A stretch of 11,717 nucleotides of DNA, taken from Synechococcales cyanobacterium PMM_0002 (GTDB lineage: Bacteria > Cyanobacteriota > Cyanobacteriia > Elainellales > Elainellaceae). The position numbers and the translations under genes are program-made. Every line of letters starts with the position of its first letter. The stretch's first letter is position 1. Where the stretch lies: assembly GCA_949127925.1 (NCBI GenBank), contig CASBQX010000131.1:1-11717 (forward strand). The letters are read 5' to 3'. Below the pieces are notes generated by a model. That model saw only the letters and a program-made list of their open reading frames with translations. It made no database searches and was not told where the DNA came from. Below, in pieces: positions 5,411 through 11,717 of the stretch.

Positions 5411-8400
5411 TTAGACCGCGATCGCCTGTCCTTGTTCGGTGAGGAAGCGCAGCGCTTTGACCATATAATTAGCGCAAATATCGGGAGCAAGCCGATAGAA
5501 AGAGCGCCATGCCTGTGCTTTGAATTCGTCGTAGCGATGAGCGTCGTCGGGGTGGCTGTCTAACCAAGCGAGGCGAACCGCGTGGCCAATGAACACGTCC
5601 AAGACAATGTACTGTTCGATTTGCAGATCAGGGTTGTGTTTGGCGATCGCCGCCAGTGCCATCAGGGCTTCGGTGTTGACCTGATGATATTCGGGAGCCT
5701 GAATTTTGTTGAGTAAATGCTCGACGCGCAGGGCAAAGTTGGTTTCCCCAGGCGTCATTTCTAGTACCAGTTCGCTGTCCAGACGGTTACGGCGATCGAG
5801 CTTATCGCCAATTACCAGCCCTTTGCTATGTTGCAGCACCGTCCAGACACTAGGGTAAAAGTCTTGCGGCACTTTGTTGAGGGAGCCTTGCATTTGGCGT
5901 CGCTTCGCCCAGCTAATGGTGGCATCGGGAGTCGTGGCATCGGCAGCATTTGGTTCGGCTGTGGCCATATCTTCGCTGGCCCATGTTGCCATGCTCCACT
6001 CAATGTCTTGGCGCTGCCGCACCTGTAGTGCTTCCTGCTGAAACAGAGTTTTGTTGGAGTCTTCGTAGCCTTGCAATACCTGACTGAGACGGTTTTTGAC
6101 TTCAAACGGACTGAGCTGCATCAGGTGGTCGTAGGCTTCATCTTGGGTGATCCTCAATTTTTGAGCCAGTTCGCTGGTAATCAGCAAAATCAGGTGACCC
6201 ACTCGCAGGGTCAAAAAGCCTTTGAACAAATGCGGGTCGGTTTTGATCAAAATGCTGAGGTAGACCAAGACTTCTTGAGTTAGCGGGCGATCGCAAATAT
6301 CTTGCCGCACAAACTCCCGGATCTTGTCCATAATTTCGACGGTGGACATCGGGCGGGTAATCAGCGATTCTTCGCTATAGGCTTTGCCGACCGCGATTTG
6401 CTTTTGCCGTACCAAAATGTCGGTTACGGCATCCGACAAGCCCACGTCCACCTTGTCCAGCAAGCCCGCCGCCCGCCGAATCACCGCCCACAGACGCAAG
6501 TGGCTCGCCTGCGTGTAAACCTCATCTAATAGGTCTGCCACTGTAACGGGCTGTCCAGGGTCACCTAGCTCTGTATCAAACTCCAGCCCTTCTAGTCGAT
6601 TCAGCGCCTCCAGCAGTTCAATTTGCTCATACAGGTTCGTTGAACGGCGCAGGTCATCCACCAGGGTCAAAAGATCGCTCTCGCACTCCAGCATAAATTC
6701 TCGAGCGCTGTTTAATACGGTGTGGCGATCGCCACACGTCAGGTAAAAGGGCTGAGGCACCGGATCTTGAACAAACGACTCGGTCAAGTCGATATCGTGA
6801 ATAAAGTCAAACCGTTCGACGCCAGCGGTGCGAATTAGCTCTTGCAGCCGCCCCAGCTTGACCGAAACACTGCCACACTGCCCATCCTGCAATTCGGTAA
6901 ACAACTCCAGCAGGGGAGCTTGATCCCGCAACATATCATGGGTCAGCAGCAGTGTCATCGTCGGACGGCCTAGCTGATGCCAATGGTTTTGAATGTAGGC
7001 CACTTCGCCCCGAATTTGCGTCACCAGGAAGTGGTAATCCAGGGTTAAATAAAACTTTTGTTGATCTAAAAACGACGGCAGAAATACTAGCGTTTCACCC
7101 CGAATTTTGAACACCCGAGAGGTGGTGAGGCTGCGCAGACGCCTCACCGGACGGCCACTCAAGCCCAGCTTATCGTTGCGCCCAATTTGGGTCAGCACTG
7201 CCGATAGCTGCCCCGAATGCCAAACCTGAATTGGATCGACCTGCTGGCGCGTTTGCGTCGCAATCCCAAAGGCTGCTAGTTCTATTTGCAGGCTTTCATC
7301 TTCAGCCATCAGGGCAATTTGCACCGACGGCTTGGGCTGCTTGCCGAGGCGCAAATGCTGCCCCAGCGGATCGATGTCTCCCGGCGCAATTAATTGCTCT
7401 TGCAGCAGACGGCCTAGTAGGTATAGGCTCTGCGCCCAAACCAACGGCACATTGTCATTGGGCAAGCGACTTTGGCTACGAGGCTCCTTGCGCTCTGCGT
7501 CAATGGCGTCCTCTGCCACATAATACACTTCGGGCAACAGGCGCATGCCATTTTGCTCGACGAGTACGGTTTCTAACCGCTGGCGATAGTCTTCGGATTG
7601 CGCCTTATCGCCCCGAAACAGCGCATCTAGAAATAGGTAGGTGAAGAACAGGGGCCACTCACATTCAATATGTTCAAATGCCTTTAGCTCCCACGGTTCA
7701 TAGTGCAGGCGGCTAATGTCTTCTAATACGGTTTGGTGGCCGTCGCGCAAAAACCGCTTGCAGCCATATTGTCCCTGCAATTTGCCGACGACGTTTTGGC
7801 GAGTCCGCTCTACCAGATTCAAATCTTCTACCGCAAACGCCGGATAGCTGATCGCACTCATCAAGGCTGCATCGACTTCCTTTGAGGCCGATTCGCGCGG
7901 CAGCAGCGACTCTAGCGTGTTGCGGGCACGGGCAATTTCATCGGGTAAGACGTGAATTACAGAGGCTTGACTGCCTCGGACGCCAAACAGATCGAGACCA
8001 CTGAGGGCTTCTAATGCTGCCTTGGCCATCCCCACCGAGCTGGCGTTGAGTTCGGGCTTGCCGTGGTTAATTTTGTTGCCGCGCTCCCAAATCCCGTAGT
8101 CGGGAGTGCGGTAGGCACGGCCAATATAATAGACCAGGTTTTGGATAAAGTTGACTTCATCTAGGGTGAAAATAATCTGTAGCCCCGAAGCCGTCATCTG
8201 CGCCAGCATCAGCAAATATAGAGAGGTGGCGTCGAGCTGGAGGTGCCCCCAGGCGTCGTCATCGACTACGGTGCCCCCAGTACAGAGGTCATATTTGGCG
8301 TGCAGGGCATCTAGTGGGTCTTGGGTTTGCTTAAACTTTTCTACCTTGGGTGCTTGCAGCATCATGGAAAACAGCAGCCCTCGCATCAGCTTGACCACGC

Positions 8401-8698
8401 TTTGCTCTAGCTCGTAGCAGCGGCCTCGATCTGCGCCAATGCGGCGATAGGCCAGCGCCAAGCCCCATACGGCCAGTATGCTGTAAACGTTATCTCTTAC
8501 CCAGGCATCGGTGTAGTTGCCGTGGATATTGATGGCAGTGCTGGCGGGCAACAATCCAGTGATTGGATTTTGGCGCGCCAGGATAATGGCTCTAACTTCC
8601 TGGTAGTAGGCATCTAGCTTTGCCTGGAGGGACATGGGAGGATGGGGCGTAGAGCTGTTGTCAGAGGTGTTGTCAGACATATCAGGAGTTGTCACCAT
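5411..8698 (-). CDS. Phosphorylase kinase alpha-subunit-like protein (GH15 fold)
   Basis: 1095-residue cytosolic protein. Residues about 25-440 form a GH15 glucoamylase-like (alpha/alpha)6 domain, with QNPITGLLPAS (43-53), DAWVRDNVYSILAVWGLALAY (64-84), ELEQSVVKLMRGLL (96-109), WGHLQLDATSLYLLMLAQMTASGL (150-173), ELNASSVGMAKAALEAL (216-232) and FEHIECEWPLFFTYL (341-355). These are near-identical to segments I remember from animal PhK alpha subunits. The likeness continues C-terminally: LSGRP (513-517), LTQEVLVYLSI (806-816), NLSP-like QLSPFEVKNRL (861-871), and MTPGETNFALRVEHLLN then PEYHQ (981-1006), the KPBB-type C-terminal region. The terminal CaaX box of animal alpha subunits is absent. 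No signal peptide. M1 has a weak GGGT just upstream; M7 or M22 are alternative starts, since homology begins near residue 25. Function may be glucoamylase-like or control of glycogen breakdown. No gamma kinase is nearby. Confidence 0.9.
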   Translation of the reverse strand: MVTTPDMSDNTSDNSSTPHPPMSLQAKLDAYYQEVRAIILARQNPITGLLPASTAINIHGNYTDAWVRDNVYSILAVWGLALAYRRIGADRGRCYELEQSVVKLMRGLLFSMMLQAPKVEKFKQTQDPLDALHAKYDLCTGGTVVDDDAWGHLQLDATSLYLLMLAQMTASGLQIIFTLDEVNFIQNLVYYIGRAYRTPDYGIWERGNKINHGKPELNASSVGMAKAALEALSGLDLFGVRGSQASVIHVLPDEIARARNTLESLLPRESASKEVDAALMSAISYPAFAVEDLNLVERTRQNVVGKLQGQYGCKRFLRDGHQTVLEDISRLHYEPWELKAFEHIECEWPLFFTYLFLDALFRGDKAQSEDYRQRLETVLVEQNGMRLLPEVYYVAEDAIDAERKEPRSQSRLPNDNVPLVWAQSLYLLGRLLQEQLIAPGDIDPLGQHLRLGKQPKPSVQIALMAEDESLQIELAAFGIATQTRQQVDPIQVWHSGQLSAVLTQIGRNDKLGLSGRPVRRLRSLTTSRVFKIRGETLVFLPSFLDQQKFYLTLDYHFLVTQIRGEVAYIQNHWHQLGRPTMTLLLTHDMLRDQAPLLELFTELQDGQCGSVSVKLGRLQELIRTAGVERFDFIHDIDLTESFVQDPVPQPFYLTCGDRHTVLNSAREFMLECESDLLTLVDDLRRSTNLYEQIELLEALNRLEGLEFDTELGDPGQPVTVADLLDEVYTQASHLRLWAVIRRAAGLLDKVDVGLSDAVTDILVRQKQIAVGKAYSEESLITRPMSTVEIMDKIREFVRQDICDRPLTQEVLVYLSILIKTDPHLFKGFLTLRVGHLILLITSELAQKLRITQDEAYDHLMQLSPFEVKNRLSQVLQGYEDSNKTLFQQEALQVRQRQDIEWSMATWASEDMATAEPNAADATTPDATISWAKRRQMQGSLNKVPQDFYPSVWTVLQHSKGLVIGDKLDRRNRLDSELVLEMTPGETNFALRVEHLLNKIQAPEYHQVNTEALMALAAIAKHNPDLQIEQYIVLDVFIGHAVRLAWLDSHPDDAHRYDEFKAQAWRSFYRLAPDICANYMVKALRFLTEQGQAIAV

Positions 8699-8865
8699 AC
8701 CCTTTTCAGGAATTTCCTAGACGCGAGGATTAAAGACCATATTCTTATCAGTATGGCAATCTTAACATTTGCAAACAAGTAGGTTGCCGCTCGCGGCACT
8801 CTAACAATTTTTGCCTTGCCAAGCCCAAGATCACGAGCAACGGTCAGCCCCAGAGGATTAGTCGT
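8699..8865. promoter_or_regulatory. Divergent intergenic region with two small palindromes
   Basis: 167-bp spacer between the divergent PhK-alpha-like and AhpC/TSA-like genes, so it must hold both promoters or their leaders. Visible elements are AGGAA-T-TTCCT (8708-8718), TGCCGC-TC-GCGGCA (8785-8798), and a Shine-Dalgarno-like AGAGG (8852-8856) 9 nt before the ATG at 8866. No convincing -35/-10 pair stands out on either strand. Confidence 0.4.
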
Positions 8866-9645
8866 ATGGATACGTTGGCAATTTTGCAGCAGACTCGGCG
8901 TCAGCGCATCAGTGATGGCGAAACGGTACCAATCCTAGATGGCTGTGTACCCGCAACCCGGCTGCTGGTGCTGGTGTGGCCGCAACTAGGAGATTTTGAC
9001 AGCCTTGAATATGCCTGGTGGCTGCAACGGGAGGCCGCACAGCTAGCGGCGGCGGGGCTAACGATCCGGGCAGTGGGGATTGGCGATCGCACTGCGGGTC
9101 AACGGTTTTGTCAATTTACAGGGTTTCCCGAAGACTGGCTGTTTGTCGATCCGCAGGCAGATCTGCACAGCCAGCTTCGGCTTTATCCAGGGCTGAAGCT
9201 GAAATTAGGCGGACTATCGGCGGCTCAAAATGCGTGGCTAAATTTGATGTTGATGTGTGCTGGGATTGGCAGTCCGGGGACGTTAGCAGAAGTGTTTCGC
9301 GGCTATCGGGGCGATCGCCATGCCCCGCAGCTCATTCCTGATGAAGCGGTGGTTAAAGCGCCACCGCTGCCTGCCCTCAAGGGTTCGATCTTTCAGTTTG
9401 CCGGTGGCAGTCAGTTTCAGCGTCCGTTTGAGCTAGCGACGCTGCGGCTGCGCAATATGAGCGAAGTGCTGGCGCATTGGCAAACCTACGTGCCCAATGC
9501 CGCTTACCTAACCCAGCGCGGTGGTACGTTTTTGTTTGATACTCAAGGGACGTTGATTTACCAGCATCGCGACCCTGGCATTTTGGGCTTTGCGGCCAAT
9601 ATGAGCCAACCGCTGGCGTTCTTGAGTCCCCATCTCTCGCTTTAG
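8866..9645 (+). CDS. AhpC/TSA (peroxiredoxin-like) family protein lacking CxxC
   Basis: 259-residue thioredoxin-fold protein of the AhpC/TSA or PRXL2-like group. The first beta strand and active-site loop read LLVLVWPQLGDFDSLEYAWWL (residues 33-53). Relatives with redox activity have a cysteine or CxxC after that strand; here the loop is GDFDS and has no cysteine. Cys27, Cys82 (FCQFTGFP) and Cys131 are the only cysteines. Other family-like blocks are IRAVGIGDRTAGQRF (67-81), FRGYRGDRHAP (144-154) and the conserved C-terminal part FQRPFELATLRLRNMSEVL (184-202), TQRGGTFLFD (216-225) and HRDPGILGFAANM (234-246). ATG at 8866 has an AGAGG 9 nt upstream. The protein is cytosolic, with no signal peptide. 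Thiol peroxidase chemistry looks unlikely; a structural or regulatory role in cyanobacteria is possible. The fold call is good, the function unknown. Confidence 0.78.
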   Translation: MDTLAILQQTRRQRISDGETVPILDGCVPATRLLVLVWPQLGDFDSLEYAWWLQREAAQLAAAGLTIRAVGIGDRTAGQRFCQFTGFPEDWLFVDPQADLHSQLRLYPGLKLKLGGLSAAQNAWLNLMLMCAGIGSPGTLAEVFRGYRGDRHAPQLIPDEAVVKAPPLPALKGSIFQFAGGSQFQRPFELATLRLRNMSEVLAHWQTYVPNAAYLTQRGGTFLFDTQGTLIYQHRDPGILGFAANMSQPLAFLSPHLSL

Positions 9646-9806
9646 CGTGCTTACGAGTTAATACCGCATCAGCCGCATATTCTTGCGCTCCGTAGGCACT
9701 CTGGCAAAATACGGCGATCGCAAAAAACAGCACCAAAAATCCTAGCTGGCTCGACTGTGAGGCCAGGTGAGGCCATGATCCCCGCTACAAAAAATTCTAG
9801 TCCTGC

Positions 9807-9828
9807 CAGGATTAAGACCATAATCCTG
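9807..9828. repeat. 8-bp hairpin in the 9646-9899 intergenic region
   Basis: CAGGATTA (9807-9814), loop AGACCA, TAATCCTG (9821-9828): a perfect stem between the convergent AhpC/TSA-like gene (+) and mrpB (-). AAAAAA follows on the plus strand, which on the minus strand precedes rather than follows the stem, so it is not a standard terminator for either gene. Nearby is a 9-bp direct repeat GTGAGGCCA (9757-9765 and 9767-9775). Nothing else is recognisable in this 254-bp gap. Confidence 0.5.
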
Positions 9829-9899
9829 AAAAAATACCTTTGCTTAAGGTGGAAAGCTTTTTCTCTAAATCCAAGTCCAGCTACTCAACTTTTTATTTT

Positions 9900-10559
9900 T
9901 CACAACAGCCCTCTATAGCGAATAAAAATCAAAACAACGGTCCATGATCCCAGTGCGACTTTAAGGGCGACCAGAATATTGAGGATGGGAAGAATCCCAC
10001 CACTGAACAGTTCGCCCAGTTCACCGTGGGGAAGTTCTATCCCAGCGAGTGTAATCATCGACAGTACAATGAACACCAACACGGAAATTTTTTCCCAGAT
10101 GGCGGCGTGCCAGCGCTGATAAATCGACTGCATCCGCTCTGGGGAAGAGGTCATAGCAATCAGGCCGATCGCCGTTCCGCCCGCTACCCCTGCGGCAAAG
10201 CCACCACCGGGACTGAGATGCCCCCGAATCGCCAGTTCAATCCCCACTATTGCTGCAATGGTCGCTCCCAATCGAGCCAATAGAACGGAGGATGGATCGG
10301 TGAACTGATGCACTTCACTGAGGGGATGTTCATTGGAGAGCAGATAGTTGACACCCATGATGGCGATCGTAAACACAACCACTTCAAAAATGGTGTCATA
10401 GAGTCGATTGCGGAGAATGATGCCCGAAACAACATTGGGCACACCACTATCTTGCAGCACCGCATCGACGATCGAAAATGGTAAACGCGGCGCGGCATTG
10501 GGGAGAAGAAGCATTTTGAGATAAAACGCGATCCCTGCCGCGATGTAGATCCATTTCAC
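9900..10559 (-). CDS. mrpB: Mrp antiporter subunit B with N-terminal MbhE-like domain
   Basis: 219-residue membrane protein of the multisubunit Na+(or K+)/H+ antiporter Mrp. Residues about 2-75 hold two hydrophobic segments and VVSGIILRNRLYDTIFEVVVF, matching the MbhE-like segment that normally ends MrpA (compare NVILVDFRGFDTLGEITVL). Residues about 88-219 are the MnhB domain with the signature GHLSPGGGFAAGV (113-125) and PILNILVALKVALGSWTVVLIF. About six transmembrane helices in all. Typical stand-alone MnhB is about 140 residues, so this is a two-domain form. Start chosen: GTG at 10559, whose GTGA overlaps the upstream stop and which has GAGG 7 nt before it. An ATG at 10619 would overlap the upstream gene by 64 nt with a hydrophilic leader. 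It is the last gene of the operon; no clear terminator follows. Confidence 0.88.
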   Translation of the reverse strand: MKWIYIAAGIAFYLKMLLLPNAAPRLPFSIVDAVLQDSGVPNVVSGIILRNRLYDTIFEVVVFTIAIMGVNYLLSNEHPLSEVHQFTDPSSVLLARLGATIAAIVGIELAIRGHLSPGGGFAAGVAGGTAIGLIAMTSSPERMQSIYQRWHAAIWEKISVLVFIVLSMITLAGIELPHGELGELFSGGILPILNILVALKVALGSWTVVLIFIRYRGLL

Positions 10560-11251
10560 GACTGCACCTCTCTGGACTCTGCTGCGTTGATATCGATTAG
10601 GGTTGTGGATGACATCCACTCCGTTTGCAGAATCTCATGGATGCGGCGGAGCCGAGTTGTCAGGCAATAGAATTGCGTTGGCTCAGGGTGGTTTTGCGGC
10701 TTTGATGCTGGCTGAGTTAGGTTTGCCTGAGTTAGGTTTGCCTGGGTTAGGTTTGCCTGGGTTAGGTTTGCCTGGGTTAGGTTTGCCTGAGTCGGGTTTG
10801 CCTGCGCCAATGTGGGTTGAGCGCAGGTGGCATGAATTTCTTGATTGATCAGCCCTTGCTGCAAGTCAGACTGACTCATGTAGGGCACCAGTTCGACTCG
10901 CATGTGATATTGGTCAAACAGCTTTCGCAGTCCATCGAGGCGTTGCTGGAACTGGCGAGACTGGAGCGAGTCTGTCTCCTGCTCGGCGATGCTCAAATCA
11001 TCTTTGAGCACCCCTAAACGCAAGACGAGAGAGGAGCGCACTGCTACGGCATAGAGCGTAATCGCCAGCAGGGTGCCCACGAGAGCCTCGGTCAGGGCCA
11101 CATCGGCTGCGCCTAACACGGCATAAACCATCGCTGCCACTGCGCCTAAAATGCCGCGAATCACTAGGGCATGATAGGGGTTCGCCTGAAAAATCACCAT
11201 GGATGCAGCCAGGGGCAGTAGCGCCGCCAGCACATAGATGTAGCTATCCAT
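10556..11251 (-). CDS. DUF4040 (MbhD-like, split MrpA C-terminal) subunit with ANLTQ repeats
   Basis: 231-residue subunit. The first about 80 residues contain three hydrophobic helices with NPYHALVIRGILGAVAAMVYAVLGAADVALTEALVG, the DUF4040/MbhD signature, which in most bacteria is part of the long MrpA protein. A mostly hydrophilic cytosolic tail follows, with DGLRKLFDQYHMRVELVPY and a final LTTRLRRIHEILQ block. Between them lies a low-complexity insert of tandem ANLTQ pentapeptides. ATG at 11251 has GGAGG 7 nt upstream; an ATG at 11269 is possible but would swallow that motif. The start overlaps the mrpG stop by 8 nt, and the stop overlaps the next GTG by 4 nt, so translation is probably coupled. 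The role in the complex is inferred from MrpA, where this part lines the proton/cation path. Confidence 0.85.
   Translation of the reverse strand: MDSYIYVLAALLPLAASMVIFQANPYHALVIRGILGAVAAMVYAVLGAADVALTEALVGTLLAITLYAVAVRSSLVLRLGVLKDDLSIAEQETDSLQSRQFQQRLDGLRKLFDQYHMRVELVPYMSQSDLQQGLINQEIHATCAQPTLAQANPTQANLTQANLTQANLTQANLTQANLTQPASKPQNHPEPTQFYCLTTRLRRIHEILQTEWMSSTTLIDINAAESREVQS
10716..10805 (-). repeat. Six 15-bp tandem repeats encoding ANLTQ-type pentapeptides
   Basis: Six 15-bp units GTTAGGTTTGCCTGR (plus-strand sense) run without gaps at 10716-10730, 10731-10745, 10746-10760, 10761-10775, 10776-10790 and 10791-10805. Units 1-5 differ only at the last base; unit 6 has GTCGG and ends in C. 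On the coding (minus) strand they read ANLTQ, with one ANPTQ at the N-terminal side. Fifteen is a multiple of three, so copy-number change by slippage keeps the frame. Confidence 0.95.
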
Positions 11252-11549
11252 TGTGATTCCTCCCGCCATTGGGGCTGCTGTTGGGGCTGCTGCTGGAGCA
11301 AAAGGCTAGCACGTAGCCCAGCATGGTGTTCCAGAGGGTTAGGGAAAGGATGGCCAGCAGCAGCAGCGGCCATTCTCGGGGTCGCTGCAAGAGCAGCCCA
11401 AAAATAATCGAGATCGAGCCAAGGGTATCGGACACCGAAAGATTATGTAGTTTGAATAGCACCGATCGCTGGGTGAGCAGAACCGGCGTACCCCAGAACC
11501 AAAAGACCAATCCAACCCCAATACAGCCATAGCTCAGCAGGTCAATCAT
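11244..11549 (-). CDS. mrpG: Mrp cation/proton antiporter subunit G
   Basis: 101-residue membrane protein with three predicted helices: about 6-25 (YGCIGVGLVFWFWGTPVLL), 38-54 and 61-83. The MnhG/PhaG signature RSVLFKLHNLSVSDTLGS (28-45) connects the first two helices, and length matches the family (90-130). It is a small subunit of the Mrp antiporter that exchanges monovalent cations for protons across the membrane. The ATG at 11549 forms an ATGA overlap with the mrpF stop and has GGAGG 4 nt upstream. The C-terminal tail SSSSPNSSPNGGRNHNG is serine/asparagine rich and of no recognised function. Its end overlaps the DUF4040 gene start by 8 nt. Confidence 0.92.
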   Translation of the reverse strand: MIDLLSYGCIGVGLVFWFWGTPVLLTQRSVLFKLHNLSVSDTLGSISIIFGLLLQRPREWPLLLLAILSLTLWNTMLGYVLAFCSSSSPNSSPNGGRNHNG

Positions 11550-11717
11550 GCATCCTCCATCCGTTGCAAAATATGTGCCAGCAGCATAAACCCAGCATTG
11601 CCCACACTGAGAACGATTACGCCGACGACCCCAACCATCCAGTCATCCCGCAAGACGGAGACCAACAGTACGATGACGGACGCTTTGGTTGAGACACTGG
11701 AAAACGCCAGCATAGTC
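11546..11717 (-). CDS. mrpF: Mrp cation/proton antiporter subunit F (partial, 3' end)
   Basis: Open frame entering from the right edge and ending at TGA (11548-11546). The readable 56 residues include MLAFSSVSTKASVIVLLVSVL, then RDDWMVGVVGVIVLSVGNAGFMLLAHILQRMEDA: two hydrophobic helices joined by a charged turn. This is the C-terminal helix pair expected for MrpF/MnhF, and the place directly before mrpG is where mrpF lies in Mrp operons. The N-terminal helix and start codon are outside the window. The assignment rests on topology and gene order as well as sequence, because MrpF is poorly conserved. Confidence 0.75.
   Translation of the reverse strand, partial: TMLAFSSVSTKASVIVLLVSVLRDDWMVGVVGVIVLSVGNAGFMLLAHILQRMEDA

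Noticed and set aside
7231..7644. Plus-strand 137-codon frame
   Set aside because: It is fully antisense to the well-supported PhK-alpha-like gene and reads as a GC-rich shadow frame.
9807..9834. Intrinsic terminator for mrpB or the AhpC/TSA-like gene
   Set aside because: The homopolymer next to the stem is A on the plus strand; on the minus strand the T run comes before the hairpin, so neither gene gets a stem followed by T.
10603..10848. Plus-strand frame with a GLPGL repeat
   Set aside because: It is the antisense reading of the 15-bp tandem repeats within the DUF4040 gene.
9900..11717. Horizontal transfer of the Mrp segment because it lacks GCGATCGC
   Set aside because: About 1.8 kb without HIP1 is suggestive when the rest averages one per about 500 bp, but the stretch is short and the operon is a normal cyanobacterial set, so the evidence is too weak.

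Overview
The window reads as cyanobacterial chromosome. The octamer GCGATCGC (HIP1) occurs about 20 times, almost always inside genes. The gene content also fits: a tmRNA whose tag begins ANNIVPFARK, a tocopherol-type 4-hydroxyphenylpyruvate dioxygenase, a GvpL/GvpF homologue, and an Mrp antiporter cluster with a split MrpA. The many hairpin-forming intergenic repeats suggest a larger, repeat-rich genome, perhaps filamentous and Leptolyngbya-like, but the genus is not determined here.

Layout, left to right. (1) 1-743: the C-terminal two thirds of a cysteine desulfurase on the + strand. (2) 744-1016: a non-coding spacer holding five mini-palindromes with 3-nt loops, three 16-bp direct repeats and the probable ssrA promoter. 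(3) 1017-1400: one-piece tmRNA, followed after only 20 nt by a GvpL/GvpF-family gene (1421-2089). (4) 2121-2254: a repeat cluster that can fold into a long hairpin. (5) 2342-4456: a short-chain dehydrogenase-like gene, a small terminator-like hairpin, and hppD. (6) 4653-5213, minus strand: a type II antitoxin-toxin pair with a putative promoter and operator palindrome. (7) 5411-8698, minus strand: a 1095-residue protein that resembles the alpha subunit of eukaryotic phosphorylase kinase along nearly its full length. (8) 8866-9645, plus strand: a thioredoxin-fold AhpC/TSA-like protein without the usual cysteine pair. (9) 9900-11717, minus strand: the 3' end of an Mrp-type cation/proton antiporter operon, in the order mrpF (partial), mrpG, a split MrpA C-terminal piece (DUF4040/MbhD), and an MbhE-MrpB fusion. 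Every junction in it is a short overlap.

The genes fall into largely independent units: sulfur transfer, ribosome rescue, tyrosine catabolism and tocopherol synthesis, a toxin-antitoxin module, probable glycogen-related regulation, and ion homeostasis. No prophage, CRISPR array or insertion sequence is visible. The points most worth a second look are the animal-like PhK-alpha architecture, the lone GvpL/F gene against ssrA, the SDR with glycine at the catalytic serine position, the ANLTQ repeat tract inside an Mrp subunit, and the MbhE-MrpB domain rearrangement.
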